DNA from: Trichoplusia ni
Lineage: Eukaryota; Arthropoda; Insecta; Lepidoptera; Noctuidae
Assembly: GCF_003590095.1 (NCBI RefSeq)
Contig: NC_039488.1
Coordinates: 4,898,001 to 4,962,000 of the forward strand
Direction: 5' to 3'
Length of the DNA: 64,000 nucleotides
Part shown: positions 35,401-46,086 of the stretch, in pieces
How the letters are laid out: every line of letters begins with the position of its first letter
Numbering within the stretch: position 1 is the first letter of the stretch
Notes under the pieces: generated by a model
What the model saw: only the letters and a program-made list of their open reading frames with translations
What the model was told of the DNA's origin: nothing
The model's database searches: none
Made by a program: the position numbers and the translations under genes

Positions 35401-38400
35401 GTTACTTTAATATAAAAAAAACTTTTGCATTCATAATTATTCTTACATTTTACCTAAACTAGTTTGCGTCAAGGTCAGAATCGCACACAAAGCATGCAAC
35501 AGTGCTAAATATATTCAGTGTCAGGGTCTTTTGGATCGATTAAAGTATTGCTACAAGGTAATAATAGCTTTGCAAATGATCCTATTTATCATAAGAAATC
35601 TAAGTTAATAAGTTCTAGTATGGCATTAATATTTAGGAGTGTACCTCCATTACTTGTACATTATTTTTTTCTTGTGAAAATGAGTGTGACTATGAGTGGC
35701 AGAAAAAGGGGAGGCCTATATGTAGCAGTGGGTGACTCCAGGATGGTGTGACAATGACCACTATGACCAGCTTATTTATCGATGGATATATTCATATCAG
35801 ATTTATTACACATTGCCTAAAGGCCAACGGCAACATTTTAAAGTACTATTTACTGCAGTTGTGAAAGAGAAACGCCACTAATTCGTCGTCGTCAAAATTG
35901 AATAAGACGTGGCAGTAATCCTTCAGAATCTACACTCTAACTTAACCCTCAGGTTGGTGTTGCTGTTGTTTGCGTTGCAAGTTCTTTAAGCCCCAGCAAA
36001 CTATCGAGGAAGCGAAGAAGTATGTAGTCATGTACCCACCAGGAGTGTTCAAAAAGAAGAACGGGGAGCTTATCATGTACGATCCTAGTCCACGCGAGAA
36101 AGAATGTTATGAAGAGTTTAAACATTTTATAAAGACTTTGTAGTTATTTTAGGGCTTTTTACTGGCATATCTGAAGATACAGACTTATTTTAAAGCCATT
36201 TTAAATTTTGCTTTTATTGCGTTTTATTTAAGACCCCTAAATAGGGCTTTCTTGAGGCCCTCGACGTTAAAACTTTGAGGTCTCTATAAAAACGGTTGAG
36301 TGTGAGTGAAATAAATTCTCAAGAAAGTTTTATTTAGGGGTGAAAATAGCACTTACCTCTAAAATCTGATTGGCTTTGGAGAAGTCATTATGGTACAGTG
36401 CAAGAGCGACGAGGCTTGTAGGTTTTGCCAGCATGATTGATATGAAATCTATGCCGTTGCCTCTTTTAGATGGATATGCTGAAAACAGAATATTTCTTTA
36501 AGAACTGCATTAAACGAGTTTATTTTGGTTAATATGTGAAAATTTCTAAGTGAAAATTGCTTAAGTGACTCACTTTCGTCAGACACAGTTGACGCGAACA
36601 TAACTTGGTCGACATCGTGTTTTGCGTTGGTATTCCTCCTTCGAGTTTTCGGTTTTTTCCTGAAAGCCTTAAGGTCCATCTCTCGAGCTTCGTCTTCACT
36701 ACTCTCGTCCACTTCGACATAGTCTAAACAAAGCTTCAATGGCAACGGGCTAGTGTCGGGAGACAACGTCGACACTAACTGCAGCTTCCAAATAGAATGG
36801 TTCACCACCTTCACCAACTTTTTGAGCCTCAATGATATCTCCTGTTCATTGTCCAAAACTTCCGACTTTTCTTCCAACTTCTCTAAACATAGCTTCAATG
36901 TATTTAATACTAGCTGAGTTGTGTAAGAGTTACACATAAAGCCCGAAGTATTATTATTACCGGTTTTTGAATTTGTTGTCTGCTTTTTTGCGTAAAAATA
37001 TGAACAATCTGAGTGTGCACCGCAGGGATAGTCCTGACTGTGCTCGTGACACGAAAAATATTCATATCTCAAGAAAAGACATGAGAAAATATTCTCGATC
37101 ACTTCAATACAGCTCTGTGGGGGCTGTATAGATAAGACTAGGCGTTTTAATTCGTCCAAGGATGATACAGTGTCCTGGGCATTCTCAACACCTTCAGACG
37201 AGTTCACTATTGTATCTATAATCTTCGTTATAGCACAGTAACTGTTATATGTCATAACATCCCAGTTAGAGCAATACTTATCCTGAACTTTAATGTTAGA
37301 TTTATTCTTCAAAGTTTTTAACTCGGCAATAAAATCATTATTCGTATTTAAAAGTCTTGAGACTTTATATCTATCTACTTTAGAAAGTCTACATACTTGA
37401 GATATCACCGCCAGAGCACTCTGTGCCAATAGCTGACTAAAAATAGAAGTGGTCATAATTTTACAATTGTTTTCTAAACAGAATTTGATTATTGTCAATT
37501 CTCTTTTCACTTCAGTTATATAAAATTGTAGCTGGTTATCAGCTGTTGTATATGTATCTAAAATTGAGAATATGTTGGTGAGCTGATGCACTAGAGATGT
37601 TAGATCAAATGTTTCAGGACTGTTTGTGAGATCTATGAGCACCATGATGAGAATCTGCTTAGTGAAGTTGTTGATTTTGAAAGTGACATTCTTCATGTCA
37701 TGCACCTGTTGTTTGTACACCTGGGCAGCTTTCAGCAGCCAGTGTGTCCTGTCCTGGTAACATAGTTCGAGCATATATTCTGGAGTGAGTTTAAACTCTT
37801 TCTGTGGCTCATTTTTCTGCATCAACTCTGAGGCAACGTGTAAAAGGTTGGGTCTCTCATGAGGTATAAGAGAAAGCAGGATTTGCTTTCTATATTGCCT
37901 ATAATGTTCTTCAGAGATTGGTTGTAGAATTTGTGTGATGAATTGCGGCAAGAGGGGCTCTTTCCATCTCACTAGTGATATCAAAGTTATAAGCCTATCA
38001 ATAGAGTTGGTTTCGCTCAGCTCATATTTCAAGATGTCCAGATAAAGGGTCTGTATTTTGTTGACATTAGGATCGTCGCTCTGAGCATGTTGTTGTATGT
38101 AAGATAGGATTGTAGATGTGGTCACAGGATTGTTTTTTAAGTTCACTTTTATAAACTCTATTGTTTCATTGCTGAACTCCTTGCATGGTTTGGATTCTTC
38201 AATGTCATAGTGCAGTTGTATAATTTCCTGGTAAAAGCAAACATTTTACATAAACATTAACATTAAAGAAAAAGGAACAAAAATAAAAATAAAGCTGGTC
38301 TTGATTTTACCTTTTTTATTATCAGTTACTATGAAGTTTGAATTTTAAGTAATATATTTACAGAAGATAATTTCGGAAAAAAAGATAGGATTTTACTCAC

Positions 38401-38466
38401 ATCATAAATTTCTCCTGTTAGCTTATCAAGCAGATTTAATATATATGTCAACTCCTCTTCCTTCAT
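23463..38466 (-). CDS. ZFYVE26: Zinc finger FYVE domain-containing protein 26 (spastizin), 15 exons
   Basis: PI3P-binding scaffold that works with spatacsin and AP-5 in endolysosomal traffic, lysosome reformation and cytokinesis. Exons in order: 38401-38466, 36574-38227, 36357-36478, 29811-31523, 29632-29730, 28468-29552, 28138-28272, 27713-27849, 26937-27352, 26262-26732, 25690-25966, 24966-25266, 24614-24748, 23991-24117, 23463-23630. Phases agree throughout, giving about 2301 aa (human 2539). The FYVE domain, residues about 1446-1506 (28689-28871), has the WAED start, RRHHCRRCG, four CxxC pairs and RVC. The rest is helical repeats, as in the family. Exon 11 carries a Pro/Ala-rich insert. 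Its donor (CTCA|gtcagt) is the least certain junction. Intron 3 hosts an unrelated gene on the other strand, and intron 13 a SINE. Confidence 0.93.
24183..24530 (+). mobile_element. SINE-like element in ZFYVE26 intron 13
   Basis: Begins GGGGACCTCGTGGCTAAGCTG, has internal AGGTTAAGCTACGCTTGA, TCCTCCGTGTTTCGG and GGTTAGACTGGAAACTGAC, and ends in GATGATGATGA. This is the structure of a tRNA-related SINE common in moths. A second copy lies in reverse at 55406-55687. Confidence 0.7.
25775..25843 (-). repeat. GC-rich Pro/Ala-coding tract in ZFYVE26 exon 11
   Basis: About 23 codons made almost only of Pro and Ala (PAPPPAPAPPP pattern) in an otherwise AT-rich locus. The plus strand, which is the template, reads as clustered G-runs (GGGGGCGCGGGCG). 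The surrounding exon is conserved helical sequence, so the tract looks like an inserted or expanded loop. Confidence 0.8.
27490..27660. repeat. Retroelement-like fragment in ZFYVE26 intron 8
   Basis: Contains AAAACGGTTGGACCGATTTTGAT, a phrase typical of short repeated fragments in Lepidoptera. Limits and family are uncertain. Confidence 0.35.
31822..36143 (+). CDS. Unassigned type I membrane protein nested in ZFYVE26 intron 3, 5 exons
   Basis: I do not recognise this family. Coding exons 31822-32033, 32268-32688, 33735-33882, 34530-34766 and 35953-36143 join in consistent phase (2, 0, 1, 1) into 402 aa. A signal peptide at residues 1-20 (hydrophobic, ending CTYSMA) starts the protein. A Lys/Asp-rich segment follows, then exon 2 encodes a Ser/Thr/Pro/Asp stalk with repeats of the form PIS-x-D-x-x-x-MP. 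Exon 3 is charged with an acidic Tyr-rich patch (EYDYDSLLDEYYEQE). Exon 4 ends in a membrane span at about 317-337. Exon 5 opens with WCCCCLRCK, likely palmitoylated, then a conserved-looking cytosolic tail with YPPGVF and YDPSPREKE. The gene lies wholly inside the host intron on the opposite strand; an AATAAA at 36310-36315 precedes ZFYVE26 exon 3. Function unknown; a receptor-like or adhesion role is only a guess. Confidence 0.72.
32848..32925 (+). repeat. Repeat fragment in intron 2 of the nested gene
   Basis: The phrase ATTCGTCCACTGATAGACAT followed by AGGCCTCCCAATTACAGGCC matches a repeat seen across Lepidoptera (usual form: CCACTGCTGGACATAGGCCTC). A reverse copy of the same phrase is at about 35690-35740. 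Confidence 0.55.
35690..35745 (-). repeat. Reverse copy of the same repeat phrase, intron 4 of the nested gene
   Basis: GGGGAGGCCTATATGTAGCAG followed by TGGGTGAC is the reverse complement form of the repeat at 32848-32925, with substitutions. Confidence 0.5.
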
Positions 38467-39718
38467 TTTGTAATCTAATTATAACTGCAACAAATACAAA
38501 CTATAAATGAAAATCAAAAACTCCTGTCTAAATGACTGCTAAGTAAAATAAAACACAGTATTGTGGGAAACTAATGATAATGCTACAAATAACTTCACTA
38601 AATGGAATGTAAACAGTTTCTGCTTATATAATTATAGTAAAATCAACTACCTTGTTAAGTAAACAAATAATTATGTCGTGTTATCAGTGTTCAGCCCGGG
38701 TCACAAGTCATTGACATGAACAATTTACTGTTACTATGAAGGAAATTTTATTTCCTAATTAATTTACACTTCTATTTCAAATATTTTTGAATAGAGTTGT
38801 TATTGTAATGCAGAATAATAGTATGAAGAATAATATCATTGCTTGAAGACAATATTATAAATACATTGAGAAATTTGATCAGCAAAATAAACATTACTGC
38901 TATGAATATTGCAATAATTTGTAATCAAACACTTTGTTTATCTACAAACACCAAATAGAAAAATAAGAATCTTGTTGTGAGGTTACCAATACAGTCATCT
39001 GATTAATTCATTTAACTATCTTTTGTTGGAAAATGACAGACAATCAGATTATATGCTAAATAATGTTATGTAAATAAACATTCAAGGAGCACATAACAAT
39101 AACAATTATTTGACATACCTTCTACTTCATAAGTTTTAACAGCTATCCAGGTAAAAACATTTTAAACAAATAATTTAACTTTTGATATGAGTATTAGGGT
39201 TATAATATCGTTAGCTATTTAGAAACTAGTATCTTTGTTAAAAATAAATAGCACAAAGTATGTACCCAGTCGACAACACTTTGACAGATAAACTTTTTAA
39301 TTAGAATTTAGAAAAGAGATTTGGTGTAGCCAAACCTAAATATTATTTCTTTATTTTTAAATCCAATCTTTCAGCCATTAATAGATATAAAAAGGATTTA
39401 ATAATTTCGAATACAAATGTTCCTAATTAGTGTGCATGCAGTATACTTAGTTTGTTGATTGTAATTATATTCAGTTAAATATTATTGTGTATTTAGGTCG
39501 GGCAAGGACTTGCTAAGTTGCGACATTGACATTTACAACATTGACATTAATTTGACAGACACATGCAATACGATATCACTCAGTTTCATGATTTTTTGCC
39601 AAATATTTGTGTATTTCAATTTATAATTGACTATACTGTTGTTTCTACTTTGATTGAATTAGTACTTTGTAGAAAATACGTGCCTCGTCATTAGTTAGTG
39701 GCATTTAAGAAAGCTACT
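38467..39718. other. Divergent promoter region, ZFYVE26 and CRLS1
   Basis: 1.25 kb of AT-rich sequence between two divergent start codons. No gene or named repeat seen. The ZFYVE26 5' UTR starts immediately left; the CRLS1 5' UTR lies near 39500-39718. Confidence 0.4.
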
Positions 39719-42146
39719 ATGAAACTACTCACAAGATGTAATTTTATGAAACATGTCGCACTTTTGTACCGGCCGAATATAATAAGGAATTACGATGTTT
39801 CAGTTAGAGATTATGTTACTATTCTGTCCTTTAGACGGCGGAGGTTGAGGTGCCCTGTGCATCTATCATCAATATCATGTTTCTATTCATCTGACGATAA
39901 GAAACATTTCCTAACCTTTGAGAAGAAAGCTGACGCTCTAAAAGATGCATTTGAGCACAAAAAAGAACAACTCAAGGACACAGAACACCGCCTTAGACAG
40001 AGAAGTGAAGAGATTGTCAGGGATATTAAACATCAGAAAGAAATAACTGGTCAGAAATTGAGAGATAAAAAGGACTATATCATTAAGGATATACTTGAAA
40101 CTAAAGCTAAAGTAAAAGAAAGAATTGAGGAAGTTGTAGAGGTAATCTTATAAGTATTATTTAGAAACACTAATAAAAATCACTATTTTCCATATTTCCC
40201 ATGTTATTGATTTCTCTTTCACCTACTAATAGGATTCTACTATCACTGTTGAAGTTTTATTGTTATTATTAACCAGTAGCCTCTTCATATTAAATAATAT
40301 ATATTAATCAGTCAGCCAGTATAATTACATGCCTTTTATCATACCTTTGCTGCATGAACAAATCGAATATTAAGAAAAAAATAGATAGAATAGACAACAT
40401 TTTAATCAATCTTACTGTTTTTTTTTTGTAGACAGTATGTTCTATACAAACATTGTATAGTATTTATTGTACTGTTATTTTCAGAAAGAAAAGGTATTTA
40501 CAATACCCAACATATTATGTTTTACAAGAATAGCTATGTCTCCATATTTGGGATACACAATATTTCAAGAGAACTATAACATGGCATTAGGATTGTTGGT
40601 GTTTGCTGGTGTCACAGATCTGGTAAGGTATAAATTAATTAGCCATCCCAATTTTATACGATTTATTGATAAATACAAAAAGTTTAAATGGAAAACTAGC
40701 ATTCTCACAAAGTTCAAAATACTAACCGAGATGTTCTATGCAACATATATTATTACATTTTGTATGGCCACTTCATACTGCTTTTTCTATATGCAATTTA
40801 AAGACAACAAAGAGAGCCCTATAAAAATATTGTCAGCCATGTCATAGTTACATAAAAATAAATAAACAAATGCCTCCAACATATTCTCACAGCTGTCAAA
40901 ACAATAATATTTACTAAATTGTTGTACCTATAATGTTTATTTTGTTTTTGGATTACAGCTTGATGGCTGGATTGCAAGAAATTGGAAAGGCCAGTCAACG
41001 AAAATGGGGTCTTTTCTGGACCCCATGGCAGACAAAGTATTGATAGCAACTCTCTTCATATCACTCACTTATCAAAACTTTATTCCATTGTCATTAACTC
41101 TGCTCATTGTTGGACGAGACTTAGCATTGGTTGTAGCTGGATTTGTAATCAGATACATGAGCTTGCCACCACCGGTAAGGATATTTATCTAATTCTGTGC
41201 ATTATAAATTAACACTTATTACTATTTTGATTGAGTGTGTTAATGATATTCAAGACCAAATTCTGCAACTCTGTTCCATTTCTATAGGTGCTTAAAAAAG
41301 GTTAAATATCCTGATTTGGACTTCATTTCAAAACAACAATAAAGATTACCAAATCATGTATACAACTGAAATAACTGTCATATAAATAGTTGCACCAACT
41401 GCACTCTTATAATAGAAATCAATCTTTTTTTAAATCTGCCTTTAAAAGATGAGACTAATCTATTGATGAGACTATTATCTTTAAACAGAGATTTACACCT
41501 TTATTTTATCAAGTATAATATATTAATAAACTTAGAATACAATAAGTATTTACCTATAATGTAGTTTTATTATATGACAACCGAAGCACCAAAAGGTATG
41601 AGATTATTTTTTTAGAAGCATAATAAACTCTAAAATACTTACGTTTTTTACAGCGAACACTAAGCAGATATTTCGATGTGACACATGCAACAGCACAGCT
41701 TGCCCCTACATTCATCAGTAAAGTGAACACCGCTGTACAACTTTTACTGGTAAGTTTAACTGTTACATAACACCTATATCACATCACATAATACATATTT
41801 GTTATGATTGTAAATCACAAGTAGAAGAATGGTACCTACTTTTGTAGAAATTATGCTAGAAGTATATAAACATTAATATTTATAAAATAACTTTATTGAT
41901 GCTGCAATGCTCATTCTGTTGTTTATTTAAGCTTTATGTTTACATATATCTTAATCATACTGTGTCAGAACATAATTTATTGTTGATGTCTAGGTGGGTA
42001 CAACTCTTGCATCGCCTGTGTTCGGTTACGTAGACCACCCGGCGCTGCACGCACTGTGCGGCATCACCGCTGCCTCCACTATAGTCTCCGCTGTCAGTTA
42101 TTTAGTTAGTAAGGACACATACAGAATTTTGAAGAAAAAGTCCTGA
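39719..42146 (+). CDS. CRLS1: Cardiolipin synthase (CMP-forming), 5 exons
   Basis: Condenses CDP-diacylglycerol with phosphatidylglycerol to make cardiolipin in the inner mitochondrial membrane. Coding exons 39719-40141, 40485-40622, 40959-41174, 41654-41749 and 41994-42146 are all multiples of three, giving 341 aa. The CDP-alcohol phosphotransferase signature is complete across the exon 2/3 junction: Asp186, Asp189-Gly190, Ala193-Arg194, Gly204, Asp208 and Asp212. Downstream PPPRTLSRYFD, APTFISKVNTAVQLLL and the final membrane helices match the family. The N-terminus is basic and suits mitochondrial import. Between it and the catalytic domain lies an unusual charged helical stretch (residues about 65-140). 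The ATG at 39719 is chosen because the upstream in-frame codon is only GTG. Confidence 0.94.
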
Positions 42147-44084
42147 AAATACTCTATCCAGACATCTGAAATCATTTTTGTATTTGTATAGTCTTCCAAA
42201 AATTTTAGTTTTGTAGTTAAGTGTTAACTAATTAATAAATTCCGAAAACTGTAAATAAATATTATTATATAAAAGGTGTTTGTTTTCCTTAAATAGTACT
42301 CTATGAATGATAATGTGTGGAAATAAATAGAAACCATGTACAAAAAGAAATTTATTATTTCATTCTATTCATATGAATAAACTGCAGTTAATTTTATGCG
42401 AAATAATCAAAGTTATAAAAAAATATGTAGTAAATATTAACTAAATTATGCTTATTCTAGACGAAACATAATTGTAATATAATTTTCAGGCTTAATGGGA
42501 TTCTCGTGAGATGCGTTGTGATCGTGATCATAAATAGTGTCATGATTACACACTTGACTTGCACTATTTTCAAGTGCCTTCGGTTAGGATTAAAGATCTA
42601 CAAAAATAATATTGTGGAATGTTTGCTGTGACAGGTTTTAGTAGGGTTAATTATATTTTCCTCATCAGCTAAATAATACTTTTAGATCAATACATTGTAC
42701 AATAAAAAATGAGAATGAGTTTAGCACTGCCATAGGCTTCAACTGGAAATAGGCGAAGTATAGTTCTAAGGTGTCTAGTAGTTATGAATATTAAATCATG
42801 GACTGAATGGATATGGATGGTGAAGATTTAATTTCAAAAGGCACATACTAATGTCTAAGTTTCAATTACTCATGTACAAAAAATAAATAAACCTAATTTA
42901 ATTCCAATTGTTGCAATAATATTATGTTAACAGTTTCTTTTTGGTATTTGCTTTATGGACCTAGCTAGCTAGCTGTAAAGCATTTTTTTTTTGTCATTTC
43001 TATTATTCTTTTACTGAAAAATAAGCTATAGACAATTGGGACTTAATTACAAGTTATTGCTGTTAAAGTATCTTTTTGATATTGATCTAGGACAATCTAG
43101 GTACTTGCATACTTTACAAAACATAAAAAGTACCTGTAACAAATTTAGAACAATCATAGACTAGAGGAACAAAATCTATTAGTCCTGCAATATCTGATAA
43201 GTTTATCAGCTAACACTAATTATAAACAATAGATAATATTGAGTTTATTTTTTAAACTATTATTTAAGCACGCTTATAGCTTTACACACTACTGTTCTTA
43301 TAAACTGGTGTCTAGCATAGACAATTTTAATCTCAAATTGTTACTTTTTCTTTGTTTTATTATAAGAATGAAAACAACAGATTCCATTACTATTCAATGG
43401 TAAACACCAGTCTGCAGAACATAATATATCTTTTATTATACATAAAGAAAATTTCAAAATTAATTATGGCAGCTAAGGTTTAGTCAGAAGAAACTAACAA
43501 AGTAGTTACCATAAAACCATATCCTGACCTTAGTCCTCCATGACCGTAGTCAGAGATACACCAGACTGTAACCATATCTTTGGATAAGTTAACAATTACA
43601 TTGAAGGATGGAATTAATGAGAACATATTATCAGAAATTCATTACAAATGGTATAAAAGCGTGGTCCAATACTAGTAGGCTTACATTATATAGTGGGGTT
43701 ATTACTGAACTGATACTATACAAGCACTTGACATAAAACACAGTCAGGCACCAAATAAAAACAAACTTATAAAAAAAAGAAAACAATTTCACTGTTCATA
43801 TGTCACAAGGTAGTAAAATCTTAAGATTCATTATAAAATATTTAAAAAAAAAATTGTACAAAATAAAAACAAGGTGATTGCACAGTACATTAAAAATTAT
43901 TACTCTAGTTACTGTTTTATAAAAAAATAATAATTAATTTCTGATATTGGTAACAGTAGCTTCATTAAGTAATTTCACAATGTTGTGTAATGGTATTACA
44001 CTATATAACAATATAGTCAACTGCATATAAATACAAATGCATGTTAGTTTAGTTATGTAAATGAATGAGTATAAGTGTGAAGTA
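42147..44084. other. Convergent 3' region of CRLS1 and TACC copy A
   Basis: About 1.9 kb, AT-rich, with AATAAA-type signals soon after the CRLS1 stop (TTAATAAATTCC near 42234). The right part is probably a long 3' UTR of the minus-strand TACC gene. No gene or named repeat seen. Confidence 0.4.
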
Positions 44085-45056
44085 TTAACCAACCTTATTG
44101 ATCAACTCATCACATATGGCTGTGAGTTCCTCATTATCCTTAATCTTCTGTGCCAATGATTCCTGCAGTGACGAGGCATGTACTTCACTCTTCTTGAGCA
44201 TAGCATTCAGTTTGAGAATCTCTGCTTGATGAGCCTTCTTGACTGAGTCAAGTTCTGCATTAGCCTTGTTGAGCTGCTGCATAGCATGCTGCCGCAGAGT
44301 TTCATACCGTGCCTCCAGTTTCTGAATGGTATCATTATTATCTTCAACCGTTCTTTTAAGAGTTTCTTCATTACTTTTGTAACCTTGAATAATGACTTTA
44401 CACCTCTCATATTTAGTGTGGACATCATTGAAAGCATGTTCCATGGAAGCCAGGTGTGCAGCTGCCTCGTCTCTCTCTCTGACCAGAGTGGACCTCTCCT
44501 CAGTCCATCTCTTACCCTCTGCTTCACGTTCTCCAATAAGAGATGATATAGTGCGCTCGTATTCCTCCATCACCACACTCATTTGTTTATTATTTCTAAC
44601 TTTTTCAGCAACTCTCTGTGACAGTGACTTTTCCTTCTCTGCATACTCCTCATTTTGTTCAGTTAACTTTTTTATTTTTGTTTCACACTCTTCTATTCTC
44701 TCTCGAAGATCATGATTAATGTCTCTTAAGTTCTGTGCCTCTTCTTCTTGAGCTGTGAGCAGTTCCTTAACAGCACGCAACTGCTCTACTGTGTGAGGGT
44801 CCATATCTGAGGTTCGTGTGATCACTGGAGGTGGAGGTGGGATATTAGCTCCCAGACTGAGCAGCCGGTCTATGGTAGCTATGGCCGGGGACACAGTATT
44901 AGCCTTCACAGGGGTGACCTTTGCTGCTGATGCCTGCTGGCTCCTGTTCACAGCAGGTGTAACAACTTGCGTTGGTTTTTCAGTAGGACCACTAACGTTT
45001 GGTTGCACAGATAATTGCTGCATTGAGTTCACTATATTATGCTCTGTACCTGACAT
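44085..45056 (-). CDS. Transforming acidic coiled-coil (TACC) protein, short copy A
   Basis: TACC-domain protein; the family recruits XMAP215/ch-TOG to centrosomes and spindle microtubules. One coding exon of 323 aa. The C-terminal coiled coil (about residues 95-320) is the TACC domain: ISSLIGE, the ERDEA.AHLASMEHAFNDV..KYERCK block, GYKSNEETLK, and the end LQESLAQKIKDNEELTAICDELI. The N-terminal 90 residues are low complexity with a PPPPP run and lack the acidic region. A 63-nt intron (45061-45123) with good CAG|gtgaga and gtag| sites splits the 5' UTR just before the ATG. It is paralogous to the longer copy at 49349-50935, sharing EKPTQVVTPAVN in the linker and most of the coiled coil. The final VG is where mammalian proteins have a short basic end. 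Confidence 0.85.
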   Translation of the reverse strand: MSGTEHNIVNSMQQLSVQPNVSGPTEKPTQVVTPAVNRSQQASAAKVTPVKANTVSPAIATIDRLLSLGANIPPPPPVITRTSDMDPHTVEQLRAVKELLTAQEEEAQNLRDINHDLRERIEECETKIKKLTEQNEEYAEKEKSLSQRVAEKVRNNKQMSVVMEEYERTISSLIGEREAEGKRWTEERSTLVRERDEAAAHLASMEHAFNDVHTKYERCKVIIQGYKSNEETLKRTVEDNNDTIQKLEARYETLRQHAMQQLNKANAELDSVKKAHQAEILKLNAMLKKSEVHASSLQESLAQKIKDNEELTAICDELINKVG

Positions 45057-45123
45057 GGTACTACACTGTTTTCACTATTCCCGAATTATTTTCTCTTATA
45101 GAATATTGTTCACATGGTCTCAC

Positions 45124-46086
45124 CTGGAAGAACATAAATATTTTATCAACAGATTGCAATATCGTATCACTAAAGTAATGGTTTATCATGTCATAAACAG
45201 GTTTGCGCCACGGTGTTCTCTTAATTAGATTAAATTCATAAAACTTTACTTCACACGTTTATCTGTCAGTTTTTATTCTACTTTACGTAAAAATATAATC
45301 AAGAATGTTAAAATATGTGAAATGGTCAACATCCCACGCAAGGTGCAGTGAGTAGGAACATTGAAGAAAGAATTTGCGTTGGTGCATACAATAACTTACC
45401 GCAATATCCTTGAGCCTTAGAGCACTAAAGAAATAAAAGGAAATAGAAAACTTGATAAAAAATATTACTTATAGCCAGTAACGAAACTCAGTTTAATTAA
45501 ATAAACATTATTTTATTAGCGTAAAGTACGTAGGAAAATAACGAACGATGATCACGGCGATGACATCAGTCCTTTACTCTGCGTCAGTCATAATAGCCAC
45601 AGATGCATTATACCTTTTTTGTCTATGAAATCACTTCATTCTGCTGATGCAGTGTAGCACTATTAGGAGTAGTATGAGTGCGACGGAGACAACGAAAACT
45701 GGGAAATGCTAAATATGGATGCGTGGAATGTCAACAAGGTATTTCCCTTTTGACATATTTGGCTAACTAGGGATGGCCAGTCTCAGTTCAAGAATACCAG
45801 GAGAAACCAAAATTAAATGTTCAGCTAGCGTATATTTCTTTATGTGACGTTTCAATTTAAATAAACTATGTAATTAATCAAGATAAAATGATTTTGTTCG
45901 TTTTCGTAATATGAATAACTGTTTTTTCTTGCCAGGAGGTTTCGAAATTCTTTACTTGAATTTTTGACCCATATAACATTAAGCATCAATATTTAAATTG
46001 TTGTCTTGTCGATTAAAAATAATAAAACACTAAAAACGCATAAATAACAATTTCTTTATTTACACACTAAACTTCCATAAAATTAT
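45124..46086. other. Upstream of TACC copy A, downstream of NDUFAF1
   Basis: Contains the 5' non-coding exon and promoter of TACC copy A and the 3' UTR of NDUFAF1. No other gene or repeat recognised. Confidence 0.4.

Noticed and set aside
44286..45228. Plus-strand frames across TACC copy A
   Set aside because: Antisense shadows of a long coiled-coil exon; no domain in the translations.
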